Shown here: one piece after another, positions 37,106 to 45,550 of the stretch
Layout of the letters: the number at the start of each line of letters is the position of its first letter
Position numbering within the stretch: the stretch's first letter is position 1
Assembly (NCBI RefSeq): GCF_000612725.1
Contig: NZ_HG964451.1
Location: forward strand, 527,634 to 591,633
Length of the DNA: 64,000 nucleotides
Reading direction: 5' to 3'
DNA from: Mycolicibacterium austroafricanum
GTDB lineage: Bacteria > Actinomycetota > Actinomycetes > Mycobacteriales > Mycobacteriaceae
Notes under the pieces: model-generated
What the model was told of the DNA's origin: nothing
Databases searched by the model: none
Seen by the model: the letters and a program-made list of their open reading frames with translations, nothing else
Program-made: the position numbers and the translations under genes

Positions 37106-37730
37106 CCTGCCCTGCTTGGGGTTTGCGGTGGACGGCCAGGAAGCCGTCCACCGCCTTGCGGACACAGTCGCGGTAGTCGAAGTCGGTCAGCGTGCTGATC
37201 CGCCCCGTCACCACCGGGCCGATCAGCAGCATGATGGCCTGTGCCCGGTCGACGTCGCCGAGTTCGGCCTGCGCGTCGGGGCTGTCGAAGATCGCGTCGA
37301 AGGGCGCGCCGTACTGCGCGGCGACGCGTTCCCGCAGGGTGCGCACCTCGGGGCTGTCGGCGTCGTCGGCCGTGCCGGGAATGCGGTCCATGTCCGGTCC
37401 CAGCGCCAGCCAGTAGGTGGCCGTCAGCAGCACCGGCGTCTCGGCGATCAGGTCGGCCTGTGCCTGCACCAGGGCGACCAGGCGATCGCGCAATGAGCCG
37501 CCCTCCGGCGGCATCGGCGCGGGCGGGATGAGGCTGTTGAACGCCGCCGCCAGAAGATCGTTGCCGCTGGGGAAATGCCGGTAGAGGGTGGCCCGGGCGA
37601 CATTGGCGCCGCGGGTGACCGCGTCGACGGTGACCGCACTGGGGCCGCCGGCGCGCAGCAGTGCCGTCGCCGCGTCGAGCAACCTGGCGCGCGAACGCGC
37701 CGGTCGCGGGTCGCTGCGCCGGTCCGCCAT
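37071..37730 (-). CDS. TetR-family regulator
   Basis: A 219-residue TetR regulator with SRARLLDAATALLRAGGPSAVTVDAVTRGANVARATLYRHF as the DNA-binding region (shown only as anchor: RATLYRHFPSGNDLL). ATG 37730 is chosen because GGAAGG and GTGAGG lie just upstream; the longer frame runs into the intergenic operator. It is divergent from an MFS exporter, the classic arrangement of an efflux pump and its repressor, and overlaps the P450 3' end by 35 bp on the opposite strand. Confidence 0.9.
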   Translation of the reverse strand: MADRRSDPRPARSRARLLDAATALLRAGGPSAVTVDAVTRGANVARATLYRHFPSGNDLLAAAFNSLIPPAPMPPEGGSLRDRLVALVQAQADLIAETPVLLTATYWLALGPDMDRIPGTADDADSPEVRTLRERVAAQYGAPFDAIFDSPDAQAELGDVDRAQAIMLLIGPVVTGRISTLTDFDYRDCVRKAVDGFLAVHRKPQAGQAISARPESAGA

Positions 37731-37773
37731 CGCCTCACCTTCCCGTGACGTTCCCCACGTTTCGGCCGGTTCC

Positions 37774-37788
37774 GAGACGGGCAGTCTC
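37774..37788. promoter_or_regulatory. Candidate TetR operator for the MFS exporter
   Basis: GAGAC-GGGCA-GTCTC, an inverted repeat midway between the TetR start (37730) and the MFS start (37818). Position and symmetry fit a TetR operator controlling both genes. Confidence 0.55.
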
Positions 37789-37817
37789 AAAAATCGACCG
37801 TACCGAAGGAGAGCGCC

Positions 37818-39395
37818 GTGGCCGACACCCTGATCCGGCCCGACAAGGGTACCGATTCCCGCCTGCGCGACGTCTCGGCTCGGCAGCGGGTCTGGACTCT
37901 GGTCGTGGCCTGTGTGGCCGTCGCGCTGGTCATCTGCTCGATGATCGCGCTGAATACCGCTCTCGGCGACATCGCGGTGGCCACCGCGGCCACCCAGACC
38001 CAGCTCACCTGGATCGTGGACGGCTACACGCTGACCCTGGCGTGTCTACTGCTGCCGGCGGGCGCGATCGGTGACCGTTACGGCCGACGCCGGGCACTGC
38101 TGATCGGCCTGGCGGTGTTCACGCTCGCCTCGGCCGCGCCCGTCTTCCTCGACGCACCCGTGCAGGTCATCGCCGCCCGCGCACTGGCCGGTGCCGGCGC
38201 GGCGTTCGTGATGCCTGCGACGCTCTCACTGTTGACGGTGGTCTACCCGAAGGAGCAACGCACCAAGGCGGTCGGGATCTGGGCGGCCGTGGCCGGCAGC
38301 GGCGCGGTGCTGGGGATGCTGGGTTCCGGTGCGTTGCTGAGCGTGTGGCAGTTTCAGTCGATCTTCTGGGCGCTGGCCGGCTCGGGACTGGTCATCTTCG
38401 TTCTGACCTGGACAGTCACCGACTCGCGCGACGCGGACGCTCCGCCGGTGGACTGGCCGGGTGCCGTGCTCATCGGCGCCGCCGTCGCGGTTCTGGTGTT
38501 CGGCATCATCGAGGCACCGAGTCGAGGCTGGTCGAGTCCGGTCGTGATCGGCTGCCTGCTCGGCGGTGTGGCGCTGACGGGGGTGTTCGGACGCGTCCAA
38601 CTGCGCCGCCGGCACCCCCTGTTGGACGTAACCCTGTTCGCCAGGCCGGATTTCGCCACCGGGGCGGCCGCCATCGCGGTGCTGTTCCTGGCCAACTTCG
38701 GCTTCTTCTATCTCGTCATGCAGTACGCCCAACTGATTCTGGGCTATTCGGCGCTGCAGACCGCGCTGGCCTTCAGCCCGTTGGTGGCGCCGGTGGCGAT
38801 CCTGTCGGGCCTGTCCTTCTGGTATCTGCCCCGCCTCGGTCTTCGTCTGGTGGTGTTCGTCGGATTGCTCTTGCTCGCAGCCGGATTCGGGTGCCTGTTG
38901 ACGTTGCGGGTGGACTCGTCCTACCTCGACCTGGCCTGGCCGCTGCTGGTGCTGGCCACCGGTATCGGCCTGTGCACCGCCTCGACCACGTCGGCCATCA
39001 TGAACGCCGCACCCGACGACAAGCAGGGCGTGGCATCGGCCGTCAACGACACGGTCCGGGAGGTGGGGGCGGCGCTGGGCATCGCGCTGGCCGGGTCGGT
39101 GCTGGCGGCCCGGTACACCGACCACCTCGACGGCCGGCTGGACTCCTTCCCGCCCGCCGTCCGCCAGGCCGCCTCCGACTCGCTGGCCCAGGCCCTGGCG
39201 GTGTCGGGTCGGCTGGGTGCGCAGGGCGGGCAACTGGCCGAGCTGAGCAAGGCGGCGTTCCTGCACGCGATGCAGGGGTCGATCACGGCGATGGCCGTCC
39301 TCGTCGCGGTGTCGGCGGTGCTGATCGGGATCTGGGCACCCGGTCGCGACGGCCGCCAGCTGCGGCTGGTCCGACGGCTCACCGGGAGCCGCTGA
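37818..39395 (+). CDS. MFS multidrug exporter, DHA2 (14-TM) type
   Basis: A 525-residue proton-driven exporter of the EmrB/QacA type with 14 predicted helices. Motif A is GAIGDRYGRRRALL and motif C-like GAGAAFVMPATLSLL, with DGYTLTLACLLLPAG earlier. GTG start at 37818 with AAGGAG seven bases upstream. Likely controlled by the divergent TetR. Converges on mftG with a 14-bp gap. Confidence 0.93.
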   Translation: MADTLIRPDKGTDSRLRDVSARQRVWTLVVACVAVALVICSMIALNTALGDIAVATAATQTQLTWIVDGYTLTLACLLLPAGAIGDRYGRRRALLIGLAVFTLASAAPVFLDAPVQVIAARALAGAGAAFVMPATLSLLTVVYPKEQRTKAVGIWAAVAGSGAVLGMLGSGALLSVWQFQSIFWALAGSGLVIFVLTWTVTDSRDADAPPVDWPGAVLIGAAVAVLVFGIIEAPSRGWSSPVVIGCLLGGVALTGVFGRVQLRRRHPLLDVTLFARPDFATGAAAIAVLFLANFGFFYLVMQYAQLILGYSALQTALAFSPLVAPVAILSGLSFWYLPRLGLRLVVFVGLLLLAAGFGCLLTLRVDSSYLDLAWPLLVLATGIGLCTASTTSAIMNAAPDDKQGVASAVNDTVREVGAALGIALAGSVLAARYTDHLDGRLDSFPPAVRQAASDSLAQALAVSGRLGAQGGQLAELSKAAFLHAMQGSITAMAVLVAVSAVLIGIWAPGRDGRQLRLVRRLTGSR

Positions 39396-39409
39396 ACGTC
39401 AGTTGACCG

Positions 39410-40834
39410 TCAGACCACGAACTCGGCGGCCCGGTGCCCGATCATCGCGATGGTGGCGTGCGGTCCCCGGCTGGTGATGCGCGGCAGGACCGAGCCGTCC
39501 ACCACCCACAGCCCGTCGACACCGCGCACCCGGCACCGCGGGTCGACCACCGCATGCCGGTCGCCGTCGACCCCCATCGGGGCGGTGCCGCACAGGTGCT
39601 GGGAGGTCGACCACATCGGATCGCCGAGTTCGGTTGTGCTGCCGACGATCTCGGAGGCCAGCGCGCACCCGCGACGCAGGGTGGCGATGTCTTCGGGCGC
39701 GCTGTCGTAGCGGTGCTCGATCCGCGGCGGCGTCATCGGGTCGGCCGACGCCAGTGACACCCGGCCGTGCGACCGGGGTCTCATCAGCGCGACGCCGAGG
39801 TGCGGCCAGTCCGGCCTGCCGACGGCGGCGTCGCCGACCATGGAGATGAATCCACCTGTGTAGGGCCGGATTTCGAGGTCCTCGCTGACCAGCAGCACCT
39901 CCAGGACCGGACGGGCGGCCGCGACCGTCCAGGTGGTGGGCATCACCCACTCGGGGTGATCCCAGGTGCGTCGCCCGACCGGCAGGTCGGCGACCGGCGC
40001 GATACCCGCGGCGCGCAGGTCGTCGGCGGGTCCGATACCGGACAGCATCAGCAGGTGGGCCGATTCGATGGCGCCGGCTGAGAGCACGATGCGGTCGGCG
40101 GTCAGCACGGCCGGGCCGGCGGGCCCGCTGACGTCCACCCCGACGGCCCGGGAGCCGACGATCCGCACCCGGGCCACCCGGGTGTCGGTGCGCACCGTCA
40201 GATTGGGCCGGTCCAGGGCGCGCTCGAGGAAGGCCGCTCCGGGCCCGGTGCGGATGCCGTCGACGATGTTCGACGGGACGGCGCCGACCCCGGGGGGCGT
40301 GTTGTCGCCGACCGGTTCGGCATTGAGGTCGGGTAGCCAGCCGAATCCGGCCGCACGGGCGGCGTCGACGAATGCCGCGGTGCTGCCGACGAATTCATGG
40401 GTGCGGCGAATCCGGATGGGGCCGCCGTCGTGCTGGTCGGGGAAGTCCAGGTCGGTCTCGATGGCGCGGTAGTGGGCAGCGACCTCCGGCCATGACCAGC
40501 CCGGCATCGCGGGATCCTCGAAGTCCTCGGGCAGTGCGCGGCAGAAGTAGCCGCCGTTGACCGCCCCGGAGCCGCCCACCGTGGCGCCCCGGACGATGTC
40601 GGCCGGCTGCTCGGTGGCGCCGGTCAGCGCGGTGCGGTAGCGCCGGGCCACCGGGCTCGCCGACCCGATCGGCAGTTGCAGGCCGTTGGCGGTCAGCGCC
40701 CGCACCCCCGGGTCGGATGGGCCGGGGCCGGCCTCGACCACGGTCACCGTGCAGGCGGGATCGGCCGAGAGTCGTTCGGCGAGCACGGATCCGGCGCTGC
40801 CCGCGCCGACGATCAGGACGTCACTGTGTGCGAT
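39410..40834 (-). CDS. mftG: MftG, GMC-family mycofactocinol dehydrogenase (non-canonical start)
   Basis: A glucose-methanol-choline flavoprotein of about 474 residues. FAD motif DVLIVGAGSAGSVLAER, GMC signatures GATVGGSGAVNGGYF and GIGPADDLRAAGI, and the catalytic His in QHLCGTAPMG plus the C-terminal GLWVVDGSVLPRITSRGPHATIAM are all present. MftG is known to re-oxidise reduced mycofactocin and pass electrons to the respiratory chain. The FAD-binding N-terminus is in frame but no ATG, GTG or TTG exists between the mftF stop (40856) and GTG 40786, which falls after the GxGxxG. Translation may begin at ATC 40834 or CTG 40816, or mftF may be read through (same frame). Confidence 0.85.
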   Translation of the reverse strand: MAHSDVLIVGAGSAGSVLAERLSADPACTVTVVEAGPGPSDPGVRALTANGLQLPIGSASPVARRYRTALTGATEQPADIVRGATVGGSGAVNGGYFCRALPEDFEDPAMPGWSWPEVAAHYRAIETDLDFPDQHDGGPIRIRRTHEFVGSTAAFVDAARAAGFGWLPDLNAEPVGDNTPPGVGAVPSNIVDGIRTGPGAAFLERALDRPNLTVRTDTRVARVRIVGSRAVGVDVSGPAGPAVLTADRIVLSAGAIESAHLLMLSGIGPADDLRAAGIAPVADLPVGRRTWDHPEWVMPTTWTVAAARPVLEVLLVSEDLEIRPYTGGFISMVGDAAVGRPDWPHLGVALMRPRSHGRVSLASADPMTPPRIEHRYDSAPEDIATLRRGCALASEIVGSTTELGDPMWSTSQHLCGTAPMGVDGDRHAVVDPRCRVRGVDGLWVVDGSVLPRITSRGPHATIAMIGHRAAEFVV

Positions 40835-40855
40835 GGGGCCGACCCGATCCGTCGC

Positions 40856-42268
40856 TCAGGCCTTGATCTGGGGCTTCAGCGGACGCAACGTCCGCTCGCG
40901 CACCACCCCGGTCCACAACCCGGCGCCGTAGGCCAGATCGTCGAGACGTTTGAGCACCAGGTAGCTGGGCAGACCGATCGGCCTGCCCTCACCGTCGGCG
41001 GCCCGGTTGCGGGTCATCCAGTCCAGTACCCCGTCGAGGACCGCCGCGACGAGCACCGCCTGCCGGCATCGCTGCGAGAGCACCGCCGCCAGCAGGGCCA
41101 GCGGCCAGTAGTGCCGACAGGTCGCCGCGGCCAGTTGACGCGCGCCGGTTCCCATCCCCCGCAGTGTCACGGCCGCCACGTCGCGTACGCGGGCGTCGGT
41201 GTTGGCCATGCTCTTGGCCATTCGCCGGGTGGTCACCCCGGCGAAGATCAGGGAGGCCAGGTAACCGGACACCGAGCCCGCCGCCATCAGCAGCCACACC
41301 AGCAGGCTGGTGGCCGAGATCACCACCGGAGCGGTCTTGTCGGGGTGGCGGATCGACAGCGGCGCCGCCGAACTTCCGTAGAACGCCTTGCCGCCCAACC
41401 ACTCCCGCATCTGGGTGCGGTGCTCGTGTGCCACCAGGGCGATCGGCTCGTAGCGCAGGCGCGAGCCGGACTCGATCAGCCGCCAGCACAGGTCCACGTC
41501 CTCGCCCGACGGCAGTGTCTCGTCGAAACCGCCCACCTCCACCAGAGCGGCGCGACGGCAGATGATGGCCGCGCTGGGAACGTAGGACACCGGCCCGTAG
41601 GGCATCACCGGCGCCTCGCGCTCGCCGAGGTCCAGCGACGACCGGACGGCCTCGTAGCGGGCGATTAGCTGGTCGCTGTGGCCCAGGCCGACGATGCGGG
41701 GCGCGGCCAGCGCCACCGCCGGATCGCAGAAGTGGCCGAGCAGCGCCTCGAGCCAGCCCCGGTGCGGGACCACGTCGGAGTCCAGGAACGCCACGAAGTC
41801 GGTGCGGCACGCGGCCAGCCCGGTGTTGCGGGCGGCGGCGGGCCCCTTGCTGCGCTCGTGGCGGATGACCTCGACGTCGCACCGGGCGCCGTCGAAGTCG
41901 CCGGGTGACACCGCGGCCGCGGAGCCGTCGTCGACCACCACGACCCGGATGCCGCGCAGCGACATCACCAGCCGGTAGACCCCGAAAGCGTTGTCGCGCA
42001 CCGGGATCACCACGGTGACGTCGCGATGCGACGGTCCGCCTGCCGGGCGTGGATGGGCGACGGTCGCGTCGAGCAGCGTGCGGGCCAGTTGGGCGCTGAG
42101 CGCATCGCGGACCTCGAGGCGGCCGCCGTCGAGCAGGGTCTGGGCCGCCGGGGCCAGCCGCAGCAGGCGGGTGGGCGAGCCGCCGAGCAGTGCCGAGCCG
42201 GCGCCGAGGGTGCGCACCCGGCGGTCCACCTGGACCGCGAAGCCGTCGGGCAGTCGGTACTGGCTCAT
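40856..42268 (-). CDS. mftF: MftF, mycofactocin glycosyltransferase
   Basis: A 470-residue membrane-associated family 2 glycosyltransferase that adds beta-1,4-linked glucoses to premycofactocin. An N-terminal substrate module ([18 protein letters not shown]) precedes the GT-A domain with VVVDDGS, the DxD-like FLDSDVV and the acceptor-site [15 protein letters not shown]; hydrophobic segments lie near residues 300-320 and 400-420. ATG 42268 overlaps the mftE stop by four bases. A second homologue of the same layout lies at 43202-44668. Confidence 0.93.
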   Translation of the reverse strand: MSQYRLPDGFAVQVDRRVRTLGAGSALLGGSPTRLLRLAPAAQTLLDGGRLEVRDALSAQLARTLLDATVAHPRPAGGPSHRDVTVVIPVRDNAFGVYRLVMSLRGIRVVVVDDGSAAAVSPGDFDGARCDVEVIRHERSKGPAAARNTGLAACRTDFVAFLDSDVVPHRGWLEALLGHFCDPAVALAAPRIVGLGHSDQLIARYEAVRSSLDLGEREAPVMPYGPVSYVPSAAIICRRAALVEVGGFDETLPSGEDVDLCWRLIESGSRLRYEPIALVAHEHRTQMREWLGGKAFYGSSAAPLSIRHPDKTAPVVISATSLLVWLLMAAGSVSGYLASLIFAGVTTRRMAKSMANTDARVRDVAAVTLRGMGTGARQLAAATCRHYWPLALLAAVLSQRCRQAVLVAAVLDGVLDWMTRNRAADGEGRPIGLPSYLVLKRLDDLAYGAGLWTGVVRERTLRPLKPQIKA

Positions 42269-43011
42269 GTCAGCATCCCGCCGGGGCCCGGGTTCCACCG
42301 CTCGACGCGCTGCCGGCACTCCTGCACCATCCGGTCGAAGATGCGCGCCCCGTCGGCCGCGGTCGCCGTCGTCGGGTCACCCAGCACACCCACCTCGCTC
42401 ACCGCGGCCACTCCCCCGCGCCGCATCTGGGGCAACAGGTTAACCAGTGGCTCGGAGTTACCGCTACACCAGTCCTCGGTACGGACGTCGTCCGGCGAAA
42501 GATGGAGCAATACCGATGTTTCCGTGTGTCCGGCGTGGGCGTCGCCGTCCTCGACCACACACGGGCACCAGCCGGCGTCACGTCCTTCCGAACGCAACAG
42601 ACCCACGGCGCGGCGCAGCGCCTCCAGGTTGCCGCCGTGGCCGTTGACGAACGCGATGCGCCGGGCCCAGCCGCACGCCGAGCGGCCGTACTCGACCAGC
42701 AGCGTCGTCAGAGCCTCGGTGCCGATCGAGATGGTGCCGGGAAAGCCCTCGTGCTCGCCGGAGGCGCCGTAGGAGATCGCGGGGGCCACCAGGTACCGGC
42801 CGTCCGGCGTTCCCCCGCCCAGGACCGCCACAGCGGCCTCGGCGACGGCCGAGGCGATGCGGGTGTCGGTGTCCAGCGGAAGGTGGGGGCCGTGCTGCTC
42901 GGTCGAGCCGAGCGGGATCAAGATCGTCGGCGAGGTGTCGCGCAACTGCGCCGATGTCGAATGCCCCAGCGCGCTCCCACGACCCACCGGCCGATGGTAG
43001 GCCGAATTCAC
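42265..43011 (-). CDS. mftE: MftE, creatininase-family peptidase of mycofactocin maturation
   Basis: A 248-residue creatininase-fold metallopeptidase that releases the modified C-terminal dipeptide from processed MftA. Metal ligands are visible in [19 protein letters not shown] (Glu, His, Asp) and FVNGHGGN, with the later Glu-His region [10 protein letters not shown]. The GTG at 43011 (VNSAYHRP) matches the usual MftE N-terminus. In M. tuberculosis mftE follows mftD directly; here 11 kb of other genes separate them, so it needs its own promoter in the 190-bp gap shared with the second glycosyltransferase. Confidence 0.92.
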   Translation of the reverse strand: MNSAYHRPVGRGSALGHSTSAQLRDTSPTILIPLGSTEQHGPHLPLDTDTRIASAVAEAAVAVLGGGTPDGRYLVAPAISYGASGEHEGFPGTISIGTEALTTLLVEYGRSACGWARRIAFVNGHGGNLEALRRAVGLLRSEGRDAGWCPCVVEDGDAHAGHTETSVLLHLSPDDVRTEDWCSGNSEPLVNLLPQMRRGGVAAVSEVGVLGDPTTATAADGARIFDRMVQECRQRVERWNPGPGGMLT

Positions 43012-43201
43012 CTTGGATGAGTCAATTGTTCGCACCCCGTATGGAATTCTTTCGCTTTCGGCGACGCCCGATGCCCGCACGTTTCACGATGGTCCCGCCC
43101 GCCACGCCAGCACCAGGGATGGATTCCGATGCCGGATGTTCGGAGCCGACCCCGGCGGCCCGGCATAGGGTGACGGCGGTGCCACACGGGAGGAAGCGCG
43201 G

Positions 43202-44668
43202 TTGACCGGACGTTCGGGACTGCCCGCCGGACGCCGGGTCAGCTGGGATGACCGCGTCCGGCTCTGGAGTGACGGATCGGTGGTGCTCGGCGGCTCCCCG
43301 TGGGGTGTGCTGCGGATCGCCCCTTCGGGCCGGCCCTTCGTCCGCCGACTCCGGGGCGCGGGCGGCCGCGGGGTGATGCCGGCCGCCGGCGTCGAGCAGG
43401 CCCTGACCGATCTGTTGCTGGCGCGCGGCATCGTGCATCCCGTCCCGGTGGCGGAGCCGAGCGGCGCCGGGTGGGCCGCGGACATCGTCGTTCCCGTCTA
43501 CGAACGCGCCGACCTGCTCGACGCGTGCCTCGCCTCGTTGCGCTCGACGGCACCGGGCACCCGGATCGTCGTGGTCGACGACGCCTCCCGCTCACCGGAG
43601 GTGGGTGAGGTGGCGCGGGCGCACGGCGCCACCGTGGTGCGCCACGAGGTGAACCGGGGACCGGCGGCCGCGCGCAATTCCGGCCTGCGCGAGGTGAATT
43701 CGCCGATCGTCGTCTTCGTCGACGCCGACTGTGTGGCGACGCCGGGCTGGCTGGACACCCTGCTGCCGCATTTCGACGACCCCCGGGTGGCCGCGGTCGC
43801 GCCTCGGATCGCCTCCCGCAGCGGCCGGCCAACCGTGCTGGCCCGCTACGAGGCGGTCCGCTCCGCCCTGGACATGGGCCCACGGCCGGAACTGGTGACC
43901 CACGGCGCGCCGCTGGGCTATCTCCCGTCGGCCGCGCTGGCGGTGCGGCGCGCGGCGCTCTCGGAGTTGTCCGATGTGCCGTTCGACGAGCGACTGCGGG
44001 TCGGCGAGGACGTCGACCTGATCTGGCGGCTGATCGACGCGGGTGTGCTGGTGCGTTATGAGCCGGCGGCCGTGGTCACCCACGAGATGCGGCCGGCCGC
44101 GATCCGGTGGGCCGCGCGGATCTTCGACTACGGCACCTCTGCGGCCGAACTGGATCGCCGTCATCCCGGTCGCCTCGCGCCGGCCCGGTGGTCGTTGCTG
44201 AACCTGGTGGCAGGCGCGCTGCTGCTCGCGCCGCGGCGGCTGGCCGGTGCCGCCGGCGCCGCGGTCACGGTCGCGGCGGCCGCGGCCCTGCTCGCCCGAA
44301 CACTGCGTGCCTCGTCGGTGGATCCGCGGGCGGCACCGGTGATCGTCGGCAAGGGACTGCTGTCCGACGCCGAGGCCACCGGACACCTGCTGCGCCGCGA
44401 GTGGTGGCCGATCGGGTGGCTGGCGCTGGCAGCCTCGCCGCGTTCGAGGGTCGCGCGCGCCTTGGCCGGCACCATGCTGGTGCCGCCGGTGCGGGAGTGG
44501 CTGGCCCGCCGACCCGACGTGGACCTGCCGCGTTACCTGGTGCTGCGACTGGTCGAGGACGCCGCCTACGGCAGCGGGGTGCTGGTCAGTGCCGTCCGGT
44601 CGCGTCGTCCCGGCGTGCTGGTGCCCCGGGTGCGGCCGCCGCGGCTACGACGCAGCGGCTCCGGTTGA
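43202..44668 (+). CDS. Second MftF-like glycosyltransferase
   Basis: A 488-residue family 2 glycosyltransferase with the same layout as MftF: N-terminal module WSDGSVVLGGSPWGVLRIAP, GT-A domain with VVVDDAS, the DxD site VFVDADCV and LRVGEDVDLIWRL, and the C-terminal DLPRYLVLRLVEDAAYGSGV block aligned with MftF's [19 protein letters not shown]. Identity appears moderate, so it is a paralogue rather than a recent duplicate. TTG start at 43202 after GGGAGGAAG. It may add a different sugar or start/extend the mycofactocin glycan; this is inference. Divergent from mftE. Its last 103 bp overlap the end of mftM on the other strand. Confidence 0.85.
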   Translation: MTGRSGLPAGRRVSWDDRVRLWSDGSVVLGGSPWGVLRIAPSGRPFVRRLRGAGGRGVMPAAGVEQALTDLLLARGIVHPVPVAEPSGAGWAADIVVPVYERADLLDACLASLRSTAPGTRIVVVDDASRSPEVGEVARAHGATVVRHEVNRGPAAARNSGLREVNSPIVVFVDADCVATPGWLDTLLPHFDDPRVAAVAPRIASRSGRPTVLARYEAVRSALDMGPRPELVTHGAPLGYLPSAALAVRRAALSELSDVPFDERLRVGEDVDLIWRLIDAGVLVRYEPAAVVTHEMRPAAIRWAARIFDYGTSAAELDRRHPGRLAPARWSLLNLVAGALLLAPRRLAGAAGAAVTVAAAAALLARTLRASSVDPRAAPVIVGKGLLSDAEATGHLLRREWWPIGWLALAASPRSRVARALAGTMLVPPVREWLARRPDVDLPRYLVLRLVEDAAYGSGVLVSAVRSRRPGVLVPRVRPPRLRRSGSG

Positions 44669-45543
44669 CGATCCAGGATCAGCCAGCCGCCGTGGTGCTC
44701 GGCGACGGTCGTCGTCCAGTCCGGGTGCTCGGCGTGCAGACGGCCGGCCAGGCGGTCGAGTGCGGCCCGGTCGAACCGCTGCACGTGGCCGTAGCAGGCG
44801 GTGGGTTCGTCCTCGAACGGGACCGCGATCACCACTCGGCGGCGGGCCAGTCGCATCGCCTCGGCCAGGACGGTGTCGGCTACCTCGGGCGGCAGATGCT
44901 CGATCAGGTGCAGGGCGGTCACCGTGTCGGTGCACCCGTCGGGACGCGGGACCGCGGCCGCGTCACAGGCCAGTGTCCGCACGAAGCGGCCCAGCAGCAC
45001 CGACATCCGCGCCAGCAGATCCATGGTCGGCGCACTGAGATCGGTTGCCACGACGTCAATTCCGTAGGCGGCCAGGCGCAGCGGGAAGAAGCCGAAACAC
45101 GAGCCGAGGTCGATCACCTCGTGGCCGCGGACCGATCCGGCGCCGTAGGCGTGCACGGGCGAGAACCCGGCCGAGCCGCCCTCCAGCCGGTGCACCGAGT
45201 TGGTGTAGAACCGCAGCCACGATTCCAACGGCCCCGTGACGGTGGAGCGGACCACGCCGGTGAACGCCTCCTCGAAGCCGGTCTGGTCGATGCTCACGCC
45301 GGCGTCGGCGAGGTCGGCGACGATCATGGTGGCCAGTTGGTCGCAGAGGTCCTCCGGTGTGATGCGGTGCTCCACGATCAGGCGGTCGTCGACGTGGGTC
45401 GCACGCAGCCGCCGGGCTCCGAGCGCGGCGGCCTCGACCCGGCGGACGCTGACGGTGTGGCCGTGCCACTCCCCCTCCGGGTTGGGTGCCAGGGGGTCGA
45501 TGCGCGCAGGTGAGTGGAGGTCGGCCGTCATCGCGGCGGTCAT
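44566..45543 (-). CDS. mftM: MftM-like mycofactocin oligosaccharide methyltransferase
   Basis: A 325-residue class I SAM-dependent methyltransferase. SAM-binding motif HEVIDLGSCFGFFPLRLA and acidic loop VVATDLS, with TALHLIEHLPPEVADTVL following. A family of this type, MftM of M. smegmatis, 2-O-methylates the glucose chain of mycofactocin; the position beside two MftF homologues and the methanol dehydrogenase genes supports the same role. The last 30 residues (SRGGRTRGTSTPGRRDR...) are low-complexity and lie inside the 103-bp overlap with the convergent glycosyltransferase, so the C-terminus may be a read-on after rearrangement. It follows the VWA gene by 7 bp. Confidence 0.82.
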   Translation of the reverse strand: MTAAMTADLHSPARIDPLAPNPEGEWHGHTVSVRRVEAAALGARRLRATHVDDRLIVEHRITPEDLCDQLATMIVADLADAGVSIDQTGFEEAFTGVVRSTVTGPLESWLRFYTNSVHRLEGGSAGFSPVHAYGAGSVRGHEVIDLGSCFGFFPLRLAAYGIDVVATDLSAPTMDLLARMSVLLGRFVRTLACDAAAVPRPDGCTDTVTALHLIEHLPPEVADTVLAEAMRLARRRVVIAVPFEDEPTACYGHVQRFDRAALDRLAGRLHAEHPDWTTTVAEHHGGWLILDRQPEPLRRSRGGRTRGTSTPGRRDRTALTSTPLP

Positions 45544-45550
45544 CGCGGTC

